Source: Thermatribacter sp964570785
GTDB lineage: Bacteria; Atribacterota; Atribacteria; Atribacterales; Thermatribacteraceae
NCBI GenBank assembly: GCA_964570785.1
Contig: CAZMZG010000065.1
Span: forward strand, 1 to 8,551
Length of the DNA: 8,551 nt
Direction: 5' to 3'
In this document: positions 1 to 5,331 of the stretch, piece after piece
Numbering within the stretch: position 1 is the first letter of the stretch
Layout of the letters: each line of letters opens with the position of its first letter
The notes under the pieces: model-generated
What the model was told of the DNA's origin: nothing
Seen by the model: the letters and a program-made list of their open reading frames with translations, nothing else
Databases searched by the model: none
Translations under genes and position numbers: made by a program

Positions 1-485
1 TGAGGCGGCAAAAAAGTAACCGGAAATCCTTTGCTATAGCGCAGCGCAAACCCATTGGCAATGCCGTAAGTGCCCAGAGTAGCGATGAAAGGAGGGACTT
101 TAAATTTCGCTATCAAAACACCACTTAAAAGGCCAGGCAGAAAGCTCAATCCCAACCCTACCAAAACACCACAGAAAATGGAAAGAGCGGGGGAAAAGTT
201 CATGGCAAAGAGGTCACGCATCACTATAGCGGCAACTACCGAAACCAGACCCCTCACAAAACCGACCGAAAGGTCGATGCCCCCGGTGATGATAACAAAG
301 GTCTCTGCTGCAGCAAGAAGCAAAGCAGGGGAAGAGCTGATCAGAACGTTGTTGAGAGTCTTTACCGCAAAAAACCCCCGACCCGTAAAACCAAAAAGAA
401 CTACCAGGAAAACAAGAAATAAATAAACCCAGCTTTCACCAAGTCTACCAGCTAACTGCGCGTATCGTTTCGAGCTTGCAAGCAT
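1..485 (-). CDS. Ribose-type sugar ABC transporter permease, N-terminal part (cut by window edge)
   Basis: This is an inner-membrane permease of the RbsC/BPD_transp_2 family, which forms the channel of a CUT2 sugar importer. About 161 residues are visible of a family that is usually near 310-340; the rest lies beyond position 1. After a short polar N-terminus come hydrophobic stretches at about residues 19-38, 47-67, 75-89 and 98-125. The family signature GGIDLSVG is at 68-75, and PPFIATLGT, a hallmark of the loop that follows the central helices, is at 130-138. The ATG at 485 is the only sensible start in frame and has no clear Shine-Dalgarno sequence, so initiation may depend on translation of the upstream gene. 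It follows the binding protein gene by 60 bases and shares its operon. An ATPase gene is expected further left. The family call is firm; the sugar is unknown. Confidence 0.88.
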   Translation of the reverse strand, partial: MLASSKRYAQLAGRLGESWVYLFLVFLVVLFGFTGRGFFAVKTLNNVLISSSPALLLAAAETFVIITGGIDLSVGFVRGLVSVVAAIVMRDLFAMNFSPALSIFCGVLVGLGLSFLPGLLSGVLIAKFKVPPFIATLGTYGIANGFALRYSKGFPVTFLPP

Positions 486-499
486 CGCAGAATGAAGGA

Positions 500-525
500 G
501 GGGCAGCGCCCATGGGCACTGCCCC
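500..525 (-). promoter_or_regulatory. Intergenic stem-loop between binding protein and permease genes
   Basis: The arms GGGGCAG (500-506) and CTGCCCC (519-525) pair perfectly. After one mismatch the stem continues through GCCC (508-511) and GGGC (514-517) around a tiny AT centre. It lies 20 bases after the binding protein stop codon and 14 bases before the permease start. No U-run follows on the minus strand, so it is not a normal intrinsic terminator. In binding-protein transporter operons such hairpins commonly protect the upstream message or attenuate downstream expression, giving more binding protein than permease. That role is inferred here. Confidence 0.6.
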
Positions 526-545
526 GCATAAGCTCTTGCTTTAGT

Positions 546-1529
546 TTAATCTACTTTGTAAATATACTGCTGTGCCTCAGGATCATCCACGTTATCCCTG
601 GTAAAGAAGAAGAACCCAGGAACAATGCGCTTGGGAACTTCCTGGCCTTCCACAAAATATTTGTAGGCCCACTCCACAGCCAGAGTTCCCATTTCATAGG
701 GTTTCTGGGCTAGTACCAGGTCCACCTTGCCTTCCCGCAGGGCCTTGATGAGGTCTTCGGTGGCATCCCAGGACGCAATTTTCACCGCGCCCTTCAAGCC
801 AGCATTCACCACTGCCTGATAGGCTCCCTGAGCACTGTAGAGGTTGGTTCCAAAAATACCCACGATATCCGGATTAGCCTGCAGTGTCGCAGCAACCTGC
901 TGCTGGGCCTTCTCCTGAATGTCCAGACAGTATTCAACGCCCACCAGTTCAATATCCGGATATTCGGAAATTCCTTTCTTGAATCCCTCGACTCGCTCCA
1001 CAACACTTGATACGTCCGGATTGGTGGTTTCCACAAAAACCTTGCCTTTCTCACCAATCATCTCGGCAAGCCGATGTGCTATTTCCACTCCACCCTGGAA
1101 ATTATCGGTCCCAATGAAGGCAAGCGGGAAAGAATACTCACTGGGTTTGGAATAATCACCATCACCGATATAAGTGTCTACAGTAATAATTTCTATGCCG
1201 CTATCATAAATTCTTTTGAGCGGTGCGATCAAAGCTTCTTTGGAAGTCGGACCGGTGATGATCACATCGATGTCCCCGCGTGCTGCGACCGCCTCAAGAA
1301 TCGGGACCTGCACTTCAGGACCCCAGGCCTTGGGATACTCAGCTACGAAAAGCTCAAGACCCAATTCCTTACATTTGTCCTCGATGCCCTTTCCAATCAT
1401 ATAGTAGAAAGGATCGCTTATGGCAGGACACCAGGCTATTTTGGGTTTCTTACCCTGAGCTAAAGCTGCAGCGGAAAAAAGAGAAACACCGAGAGCACAA
1501 ACCAGAAGCAAAACCAGAAACTTCTTCAC
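546..1529 (-). CDS. Periplasmic sugar-binding protein of a ribose-type ABC transporter
   Basis: This 327-residue secreted solute-binding protein belongs to the Peripl_BP_4 (RbsB-like) family. It should capture a sugar or sugar-like ligand outside the membrane and deliver it to the adjacent permease. Residues 1-24 form a classical signal peptide: KK, then a hydrophobic core, then an ALA cleavage site before Q25. There is no lipobox Cys at the end, so it is probably a free rather than lipid-anchored protein. Family landmarks are SDPFYYMIGKGIED (38-51), GTDNFQGG (140-147), VERVEGFKKGI (177-187), WD at 254-255 and QKPYEMG (275-281). The start is GTG at 1529, supported by a strong AAGGAGGGG seven bases upstream and by the well-placed signal peptide. 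The promoter lies at 1562-1570. The ligand cannot be read from sequence; ribose, xylose, polyols or inositol-like compounds are all possible. Confidence 0.9.
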   Translation of the reverse strand: MKKFLVLLLVCALGVSLFSAAALAQGKKPKIAWCPAISDPFYYMIGKGIEDKCKELGLELFVAEYPKAWGPEVQVPILEAVAARGDIDVIITGPTSKEALIAPLKRIYDSGIEIITVDTYIGDGDYSKPSEYSFPLAFIGTDNFQGGVEIAHRLAEMIGEKGKVFVETTNPDVSSVVERVEGFKKGISEYPDIELVGVEYCLDIQEKAQQQVAATLQANPDIVGIFGTNLYSAQGAYQAVVNAGLKGAVKIASWDATEDLIKALREGKVDLVLAQKPYEMGTLAVEWAYKYFVEGQEVPKRIVPGFFFFTRDNVDDPEAQQYIYKVD

Positions 1530-1561
1530 AAAAACCCCTCCTTTTTAAAGGATTTGTTCTT

Positions 1562-1570
1562 ATTATAGCA
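1562..1570 (-). promoter_or_regulatory. Extended -10 promoter of the sugar transporter operon
   Basis: The minus strand reads TGCTATAAT, a perfect -10 hexamer (1562-1567) with the TGn extension (1568-1570). No good -35 hexamer lies 16-18 bases upstream, as expected for an extended -10 promoter. Transcription would begin near 1555, giving a leader of about 25 bases that contains the AAGGAGGGG ribosome binding site. Confidence 0.65.
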
Positions 1571-1574
1571 CTTC

Positions 1575-1631
1575 TAAAACCAATAACGGGAAAGACGCAA
1601 GAAAAACAATTCCCATAAAACCTGTAAAACC
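1575..1631 (-). repeat. Three GGTTTTA heptamers upstream of the transporter promoter
   Basis: On the minus strand the heptamer GGTTTTA occurs at 1625-1631, 1616-1622 and 1575-1581. The first two are 9 bases apart and the third is 41 bases further on, roughly four helical turns, inside the promoter spacer. They could be a direct-repeat operator or activator site, but the motif is short and AT-rich, and another copy falls inside coding sequence at 1912-1918. Weak evidence. Confidence 0.25.
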
Positions 1632-1799
1632 CTATTCCAGAAATCCCAACCTCACCCGAGATAATTCCTGATTTTGTGCACAAAGCTCACTATCTTTCTC
1701 GAAAAAGCTCTTTTATGTTCTCCTCCACCTGATGCGCTCAAGGAGTGTTTTTCTTTCCAAAGCAACCCTTCCCAACCTCTTTGAGTAAAGCCTGACCCA
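1632..1799 (-). other. Low-information stretch with degraded coding remnants
   Basis: I find no intact gene here. In the frame shifted by -1 from the nucleotidyltransferase, a coding-like tail continues to a stop at 1738-1740. Beyond it the minus strand encodes short runs that look protein-like only if the reading frame is changed once in a T5 run at 1703-1707: VEENIKELF, then EKDSELCAQNQELSRV. A perfect 12-base palindrome, TTTGTGCACAAA, lies at 1673-1684, about 105 bases upstream of the transporter -10; it could be a regulator site but has no known match I can name. Confidence 0.35.
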
Positions 1800-2108
1800 T
1801 CATCTTTCGTAGAAACTGGGTATCCAGAAAACGAAAAAGGCTTTTTTAAAAGCAACAAAATGCGCTTGATCACGAGCAAAAAGCAACTCTCCACGGGCAA
1901 CTTCAAAAGCTAAAACCGGGTTCCGAAGTGGAAGATGGTTGGCGAGAACCAAGTCAACTCTCTTTCTCGTGATTTCCTCCAGCCAGGCAACCAGAAAACC
2001 AATTTCAGGAAGAGAAACTTTGCGGGTAGTGGCAATCTCCAGATCGAGGTCACTATGGGAATGAGGTTTTCCATAGGTCAGCGAACCAAAAAGGACCGCA
2101 AAATCCAC
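1800..2108 (-). CDS. MNT-type minimal nucleotidyltransferase, probably a frameshifted remnant
   Basis: This short protein of the DNA polymerase beta-like nucleotidyltransferase superfamily is 102 residues from the GTG at 2108. The catalytic signature is intact: FGS at 7-9, D20 and D22 in SDLDLEIA, and a third acidic residue in RVDLVLA (D52). Such proteins transfer nucleotides and often pair with HEPN partners as toxin-antitoxin systems, but no HEPN gene is visible. Two oddities suggest decay. After FKK (87-89) the frame runs into FWIPSFYER and stops, whereas the -1 frame from the A6 run at 1842-1847 gives LFRFLDTQFLRKMMGQALL, much more like the usual C-terminus, ending at 1738. Upstream, an in-frame ATG at 2174 reads ten codons to a TAA at 2142-2144, and the residues after it (KLVEYPESVDF) resemble a normal N-terminus. 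The GTG start has only a weak GGAAAG in front. Fold call firm; functionality doubtful. Confidence 0.7.
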   Translation of the reverse strand: MDFAVLFGSLTYGKPHSHSDLDLEIATTRKVSLPEIGFLVAWLEEITRKRVDLVLANHLPLRNPVLAFEVARGELLFARDQAHFVAFKKAFFVFWIPSFYER

Positions 2109-2201
2109 AAAATCAACACTTTCCGGATACTCAACCAGCTTTTACACGCTGCCTCGGAAATCCTCAAAGAGCATCGCGTTTTTTCAGACTCCCCAAAATT
2201 T

Positions 2202-2540
2202 CTACTTTCCCAGCTCGTCCAGCGTTCTCTTCACCACTGGCAAAAAGGTAAAAGCTGGCCCCCCGCCCATGACCACGCCAACCAAGGCTGCCTCCAGGAT
2301 CTCCTCTCTCGATGCACCAGCTTTGTGGGCCGCTCTGGTATGCAATAAAACACAGCTTTCGCAGTGGATGGCTACACCCACTGCCAGAGCAATGAGTTCC
2401 TTGGTTTTTGCATCCAGAACTCCTTCCTGCATCACCTGCTGATAAAAACTGTTAAAAGCCCCCAGAGAATCTGGAACCTCCTCTTTGAGAGCACGCAGGG
2501 CAGAACGATATTCATCCATAAACTGATTAATACTCCACAC
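2202..2540 (-). CDS. AhpD-like carboxymuconolactone decarboxylase family protein
   Basis: This small all-helical protein of 112 residues belongs to the CMD/AhpD superfamily. The family's active site motif is present as HCESCVLLH, with C60, C63 and H67, the CxxCxxxH arrangement that in AhpD carries thiol peroxidase or disulfide-reducing chemistry. That makes a redox role more likely than true decarboxylation of carboxymuconolactone. A Gly-rich turn, GVVMGGGPAF, follows at 88-97. I chose the GTG at 2540 because a strong GGGGAGG (2550-2556) sits nine bases upstream; a TTG at 2558 overlaps that site and an ATG at 2519 has no good site of its own. The gene begins 24 bases after the ilvE stop, so the two are cotranscribed. 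Substrate unknown. Its dithiol could be reduced by a disulfide oxidoreductase such as the one encoded at 6392-7039, which is speculation. Confidence 0.85.
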   Translation of the reverse strand: MWSINQFMDEYRSALRALKEEVPDSLGAFNSFYQQVMQEGVLDAKTKELIALAVGVAIHCESCVLLHTRAAHKAGASREEILEAALVGVVMGGGPAFTFLPVVKRTLDELGK

Positions 2541-2564
2541 CCAAAAACACCTCCCCAAGATTTA

Positions 2565-3476
2565 TCAAACGTAGGTTAACCAGTGCTGGTAAGCAGGATC
2601 TTCCCCTCGCACGATGCGGAAGAAATGCTCCTGGAGCTTGCGGGTAACTGGTCCGGGCTTTCCATCTCCAATGGGACGGTTGTCAATTTCCACCACCGGA
2701 GTGATCTCTGCTGCAGTGCCAGTAAAGAAAACTTCATCAGCGAGGTACAAGTCATCCCGGGTGCAGAGAGTTTCCTCAACCTGAATTCCCAGATTCCTGG
2801 CCAGCCGAATCACTGCATCGCGAGTAATACCCAGCAGGATCGAATAAGGATGCGGCGTAAATAACACACCGTTTTTGGCGTAGAAAATGTTCTCTCCACT
2901 TCCCTCAGAAACGAAACCATCTTTATCAAGCAGAATGGCTTCATCATAGCCCAGCTCCCGAGCTTCCATCTTAGCCAGGGCTGAATTGAGATAATTGGCA
3001 CTCGCTTTAGCCCGGGGAGAACCAGCGTTGATATAAGTTCTCACATAAGAAGAAATCTTGGCCCGAATACCCTCCCTAAGACCCTTATCACCCATATATG
3101 CCCCCCAGCACCAGGCAGCGATAACACAGTCCACATGACATTCTGTGGGGTCCACTCCCATTTTTCCGTAACCCCGAAAAGCGATGGGACGGATATAGCA
3201 CTCCTCAACCTGATTTTCCCGAATCACCTGAAGCACTGCTTCCTCGAGTTCCTTTTTGCTGTACGGCAAAGCCATGCAGATTATTTTTGCCGAGTCGAAG
3301 AAGCGCTGAATGTGCTCTGAAAGGCGGAAGACCGCAGGACCACGCGAAGTTCTATAACAGCGTATGCCTTCAAAAATGGCTGTCCCATAGTGAAGAGCGT
3401 GGGAAAGTACGTGGACCCTGGCCTCTTCCCACTTCAACAGCTTACCATTCATCCATATCCATCGTAATTCTTGCAT
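2565..3476 (-). CDS. ilvE: Branched-chain amino acid aminotransferase
   Basis: This PLP-dependent fold-type IV aminotransferase (EC 2.6.1.42) interconverts Leu, Ile and Val with their 2-oxo acids using glutamate/2-oxoglutarate in the cytoplasm. It has 303 residues from the ATG at 3476, the usual IlvE length. Landmarks are the N-terminal WMNGKLLKWEEARVHVLSHA, YGTAIFEGIRCY after it, the PLP-binding lysine in RAKASANYLNS (K157), the cofactor-contacting Glu in FVSEGSGENIF (E191), GITRD (216-220) and GTAAEITPV (253-261). I prefer the ATG at 3476 because AAGGG lies about eight bases upstream and the protein then begins just before the conserved WMNG; a GTG at 3485 is the alternative. It is divergent from paaK over an 88-base gap and leads an operon with the AhpD-like gene. 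The gene could serve biosynthesis or amino acid catabolism. D-amino acid aminotransferase and ADC lyase are less likely given the IlvE motifs. Confidence 0.93.
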   Translation of the reverse strand: MQELRWIWMNGKLLKWEEARVHVLSHALHYGTAIFEGIRCYRTSRGPAVFRLSEHIQRFFDSAKIICMALPYSKKELEEAVLQVIRENQVEECYIRPIAFRGYGKMGVDPTECHVDCVIAAWCWGAYMGDKGLREGIRAKISSYVRTYINAGSPRAKASANYLNSALAKMEARELGYDEAILLDKDGFVSEGSGENIFYAKNGVLFTPHPYSILLGITRDAVIRLARNLGIQVEETLCTRDDLYLADEVFFTGTAAEITPVVEIDNRPIGDGKPGPVTRKLQEHFFRIVRGEDPAYQHWLTYV

Positions 3477-3506
3477 CGGCCACACCCTTACCTTGTTTTT
3501 CCTTTT

Positions 3507-3512
3507 ATTTTA
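3507..3512 (-). promoter_or_regulatory. Candidate -10 element for ilvE
   Basis: The minus strand carries TAAAAT, 30 bases before the ilvE ATG, with only a T-rich tract where a -35 should be. It would give a leader of roughly 24 bases. It lies back to back with the paaK promoter, only five bases from that promoter's -35. Weak on its own; the position is the main support. Confidence 0.4.
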
Positions 3513-3517
3513 CCCAA

Positions 3518-3545
3518 TTGCACAAGATAAAAAAATCGCTACAAT
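3518..3545 (+). promoter_or_regulatory. Candidate paaK promoter
   Basis: TTGCAC (3518-3523) and TACAAT (3540-3545) are separated by 16 bases and form a plausible sigma-70 promoter. Transcription would start near 3552, leaving a very short leader of about 13 bases before the GTG at 3565. Confidence 0.5.
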
Positions 3546-3564
3546 ATAAAAAAACAAAAAGGGG

Positions 3565-4884
3565 GTGGAAAAAACGTTTTGGGATGAACGTATGGAGCTT
3601 CTCCCCCGGGAGGAACTTCAGAAGATACAGCTCAACCGCTTAAAAAAGATTTTGGTCAGAGCTTACCATAACCTTCCCTACTACCGTAAAAAGCTCGATG
3701 AAGTCCGAATAGACGTTTACCGCTTGAAAACGCTGGATGATCTTCAACATCTCCCCTTTACTACTAAAGCCGACCTGCGTAAAAGCTATCCTTTTGGGGC
3801 CATAGCCGAGCCAATGCACAACATCGTTCGCATTCACTCTTCATCAGGAACTACGGGAACGGCAACCGTGGTGGGTTACACCCGTAAAGATATCGAAACC
3901 TGGGCGGAGCTGATGGCAAGAACCCTGTGTGGTTGCGGGGTAACTGAGGAAGATGTAATCCAGGTGGCCTTCGGTTACGGGCTTTTTACGGGAGGACTGG
4001 GGGTCCACTATGGAGCTGAAAAGTTGGGGGCAACAGTAGTGCCGGCTTCAGCTGGCAATACCCTGCGCCAGATTCAGATTCTCAAAGATTTCAATATTTC
4101 AGTCCTTTGCTGCACACCCTCCTACGCTCTCTATCTTGCCGAAGTAGCCCAGGAAAACAACATAGACTGGAGCCAGACCCGTTTTCGCTTAGGGATCTTT
4201 GGGGCTGAACCCTGGTCTGAAGAAATGCGAGCCGAAATCCAGAAAAAGCTCCCCATTCAGGCCTTCGACATCTACGGATTGAGCGAAGTGATTGGCCCGG
4301 GCGTGGCGTTTGAATGTGAAGAACACCAGGGACTTCACATCTCAGAAGACCATTTCCTGCCCGAAATTATCGACCCAGATACTGGAGAAGGGCTCCCTGA
4401 AGGCGAAGAAGGCGAGCTGGTGTTCACCACCCTGACTAAAGAAGGAACACCAGTCATCCGCTACCGGACCGGAGATATTTCGGCTCTTTACTATGAACCC
4501 TGCAGATGTGGAAGGACTCTGGTACGCATGAAAAGAGTCGCCTCCCGTACTGACGATATGCTGATCATCCGGGGGGTCAACGTATATCCTTCCCAAATCG
4601 AGAGCGTGATTTTGAGCTTTGATGGTGTGGAACCTCATTACCAGATCGTTCTTACCCGTGAAAATTACCTGGACAAGATGGAAGTCCACGTTGAGGTCTC
4701 TCCAGAGGTCTTTTCAGACGAAGTCAAAAAACTGGAACAGCTGAAAAAAGCCATCCAGGAGAAACTCAAGGCTGAGCTAAATCTGAGCTCCGAGGTCAAG
4801 CTCCTGGAGCCCAAAAGCTTGCAGAGAACCGAAGGCAAGGCCAGGAGAGTTCTTGACTTAAGGGGGAAAGAGGGATCGAAATGA
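3565..4884 (+). CDS. paaK: Phenylacetate-CoA ligase (AMP-forming)
   Basis: This 439-residue member of the adenylate-forming family, PaaK branch (EC 6.2.1.30), activates phenylacetate or a related aryl acid to its CoA thioester with ATP. Motifs in order are WDERMELLPREEL at 6-18, the ATP-binding SSSGTTGTA (92-100), DIYGLSE (235-241), YRTGD (300-304), the cysteine pair in PCRCGRT (312-318), RGVNVYPSQIE (336-346) and a C-terminal RTEGKAR (421-427) whose K425 is the expected catalytic lysine. No aerobic phenylacetate degradation genes are nearby. With the ACT protein that overlaps its stop codon by 4 bases, it matches an arrangement seen in anaerobes and archaea, where the ligase works alongside indolepyruvate ferredoxin oxidoreductase in aromatic amino acid turnover; that oxidoreductase is not in the window. 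The start is uncertain: the GTG at 3565 is embedded in the purine run AAAGGGGGTGG that would be its own binding site, and the ATG at 3592 would remove the conserved WD. Confidence 0.9.
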   Translation: MEKTFWDERMELLPREELQKIQLNRLKKILVRAYHNLPYYRKKLDEVRIDVYRLKTLDDLQHLPFTTKADLRKSYPFGAIAEPMHNIVRIHSSSGTTGTATVVGYTRKDIETWAELMARTLCGCGVTEEDVIQVAFGYGLFTGGLGVHYGAEKLGATVVPASAGNTLRQIQILKDFNISVLCCTPSYALYLAEVAQENNIDWSQTRFRLGIFGAEPWSEEMRAEIQKKLPIQAFDIYGLSEVIGPGVAFECEEHQGLHISEDHFLPEIIDPDTGEGLPEGEEGELVFTTLTKEGTPVIRYRTGDISALYYEPCRCGRTLVRMKRVASRTDDMLIIRGVNVYPSQIESVILSFDGVEPHYQIVLTRENYLDKMEVHVEVSPEVFSDEVKKLEQLKKAIQEKLKAELNLSSEVKLLEPKSLQRTEGKARRVLDLRGKEGSK

Positions 4885-5297
4885 AACAGATTTCCGTTTT
4901 TCTGGAAAACAAACCCGGCAGTCTGTATAAAGTGCTTCAAAAACTTAAAGAGTGGGGAATAAACCTGAGAGCTTTGGCCCTTGCCGATACTGCCGATTTT
5001 GGGGTTTTGCGGTTTATTGCTGAAAACCCTGAAGAAGTTGCCGAGAAACTAAAACAGGAAAACTTCACCGCCACCATCACCCCAGTTCTCGCAGTGGGCG
5101 TTGAAGACCGCCCAGGAGGACTGTGCGAGACAGTAGAATTGCTTGCCGAAAAGGGAATCTCTATTGAATACCTTTACGCCTTTGTATCACCCCAAAAAGA
5201 AAAAGCCTACGTGGTGCTGCGAGTCGAAAACCCTGAGCAGGCAGAAGCAGTTCTCCGGGAAAAGGGTAAGGAAATTCTGGAGAAAATTCCGGTTTAA
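4881..5297 (+). CDS. Double ACT-domain protein linked to phenylacetate-CoA ligase
   Basis: This 138-residue cytoplasmic protein consists of two ACT ligand-binding domains. The first spans about residues 2-66 and begins ISVFLENKPGSLYKVLQKL. The second spans about 70-135 and contains the equivalent VEDRPGGLCETVELLAEKGI. The PG turn after the first strand, typical of amino acid binding in ACT dimers, is present in both copies. No catalytic domain is attached, so it is probably a stand-alone sensor of an amino acid such as Phe, Trp or a branched-chain residue. Its ATG overlaps the paaK stop (ATGA), and AGAGGG lies six bases upstream within paaK, so the two are translationally coupled. The likely role is allosteric control of the ligase or of the pathway; this is inferred from the pairing. 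A terminator follows at 5300-5327. Confidence 0.88.
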   Translation: MKQISVFLENKPGSLYKVLQKLKEWGINLRALALADTADFGVLRFIAENPEEVAEKLKQENFTATITPVLAVGVEDRPGGLCETVELLAEKGISIEYLYAFVSPQKEKAYVVLRVENPEQAEAVLREKGKEILEKIPV

Positions 5298-5299
5298 AG

Positions 5300-5327
5300 A
5301 AGCTGCTGGTTTCAAAGCCAGCAGCTT
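5300..5327. terminator. Bidirectional intrinsic terminator between convergent operons
   Basis: A perfect 10-base stem, AAGCTGCTGG (5300-5309) with CCAGCAGCTT (5318-5327), closes an 8-base loop. On the plus strand it is followed by TTTTCCTT and ends the paaK/ACT operon three bases after the ACT stop codon. On the minus strand it is followed by CTTCTTTAAA and ends the four-gene redox operon five bases after the dehydrogenase stop. Confidence 0.85.
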
Positions 5328-5331
5328 TTCC

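Noticed and set aside
70..426. Plus-strand open frame of 118 codons rich in Arg, Lys, Thr and Pro
   Set aside because: It is the antisense shadow of the RbsC-type permease, which has the GGIDLSVG and PPFIATLGT motifs on the minus strand.
500..525. Hairpin as an intrinsic terminator of the binding protein gene
   Set aside because: No U-run follows on the minus strand and the permease of the same transporter follows immediately, so full termination is unlikely.
546..1618. Several open frames on the plus strand across the binding protein region
   Set aside because: They lie antisense to a clear family member with signal peptide and ribosome binding site, and their products look like low-complexity reverse translations.
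1838..1856. GCTTTT/AAAAGC hairpin followed by a T-rich run, resembling a terminator on the minus strand
   Set aside because: The stem is six bases and almost all A/T with a two-base loop, too weak to call a terminator, and it lies within reading frame sequence.
1935..2348. Plus-strand open frame of 137 codons
   Set aside because: It spans antisense across two unrelated minus-strand genes and their gap, has no ribosome binding site and shows no recognisable domain.
4342..4940. Minus-strand open frames inside paaK and the ACT gene
   Set aside because: They are shadows of two strongly supported plus-strand genes and lack initiation signals or domain features.
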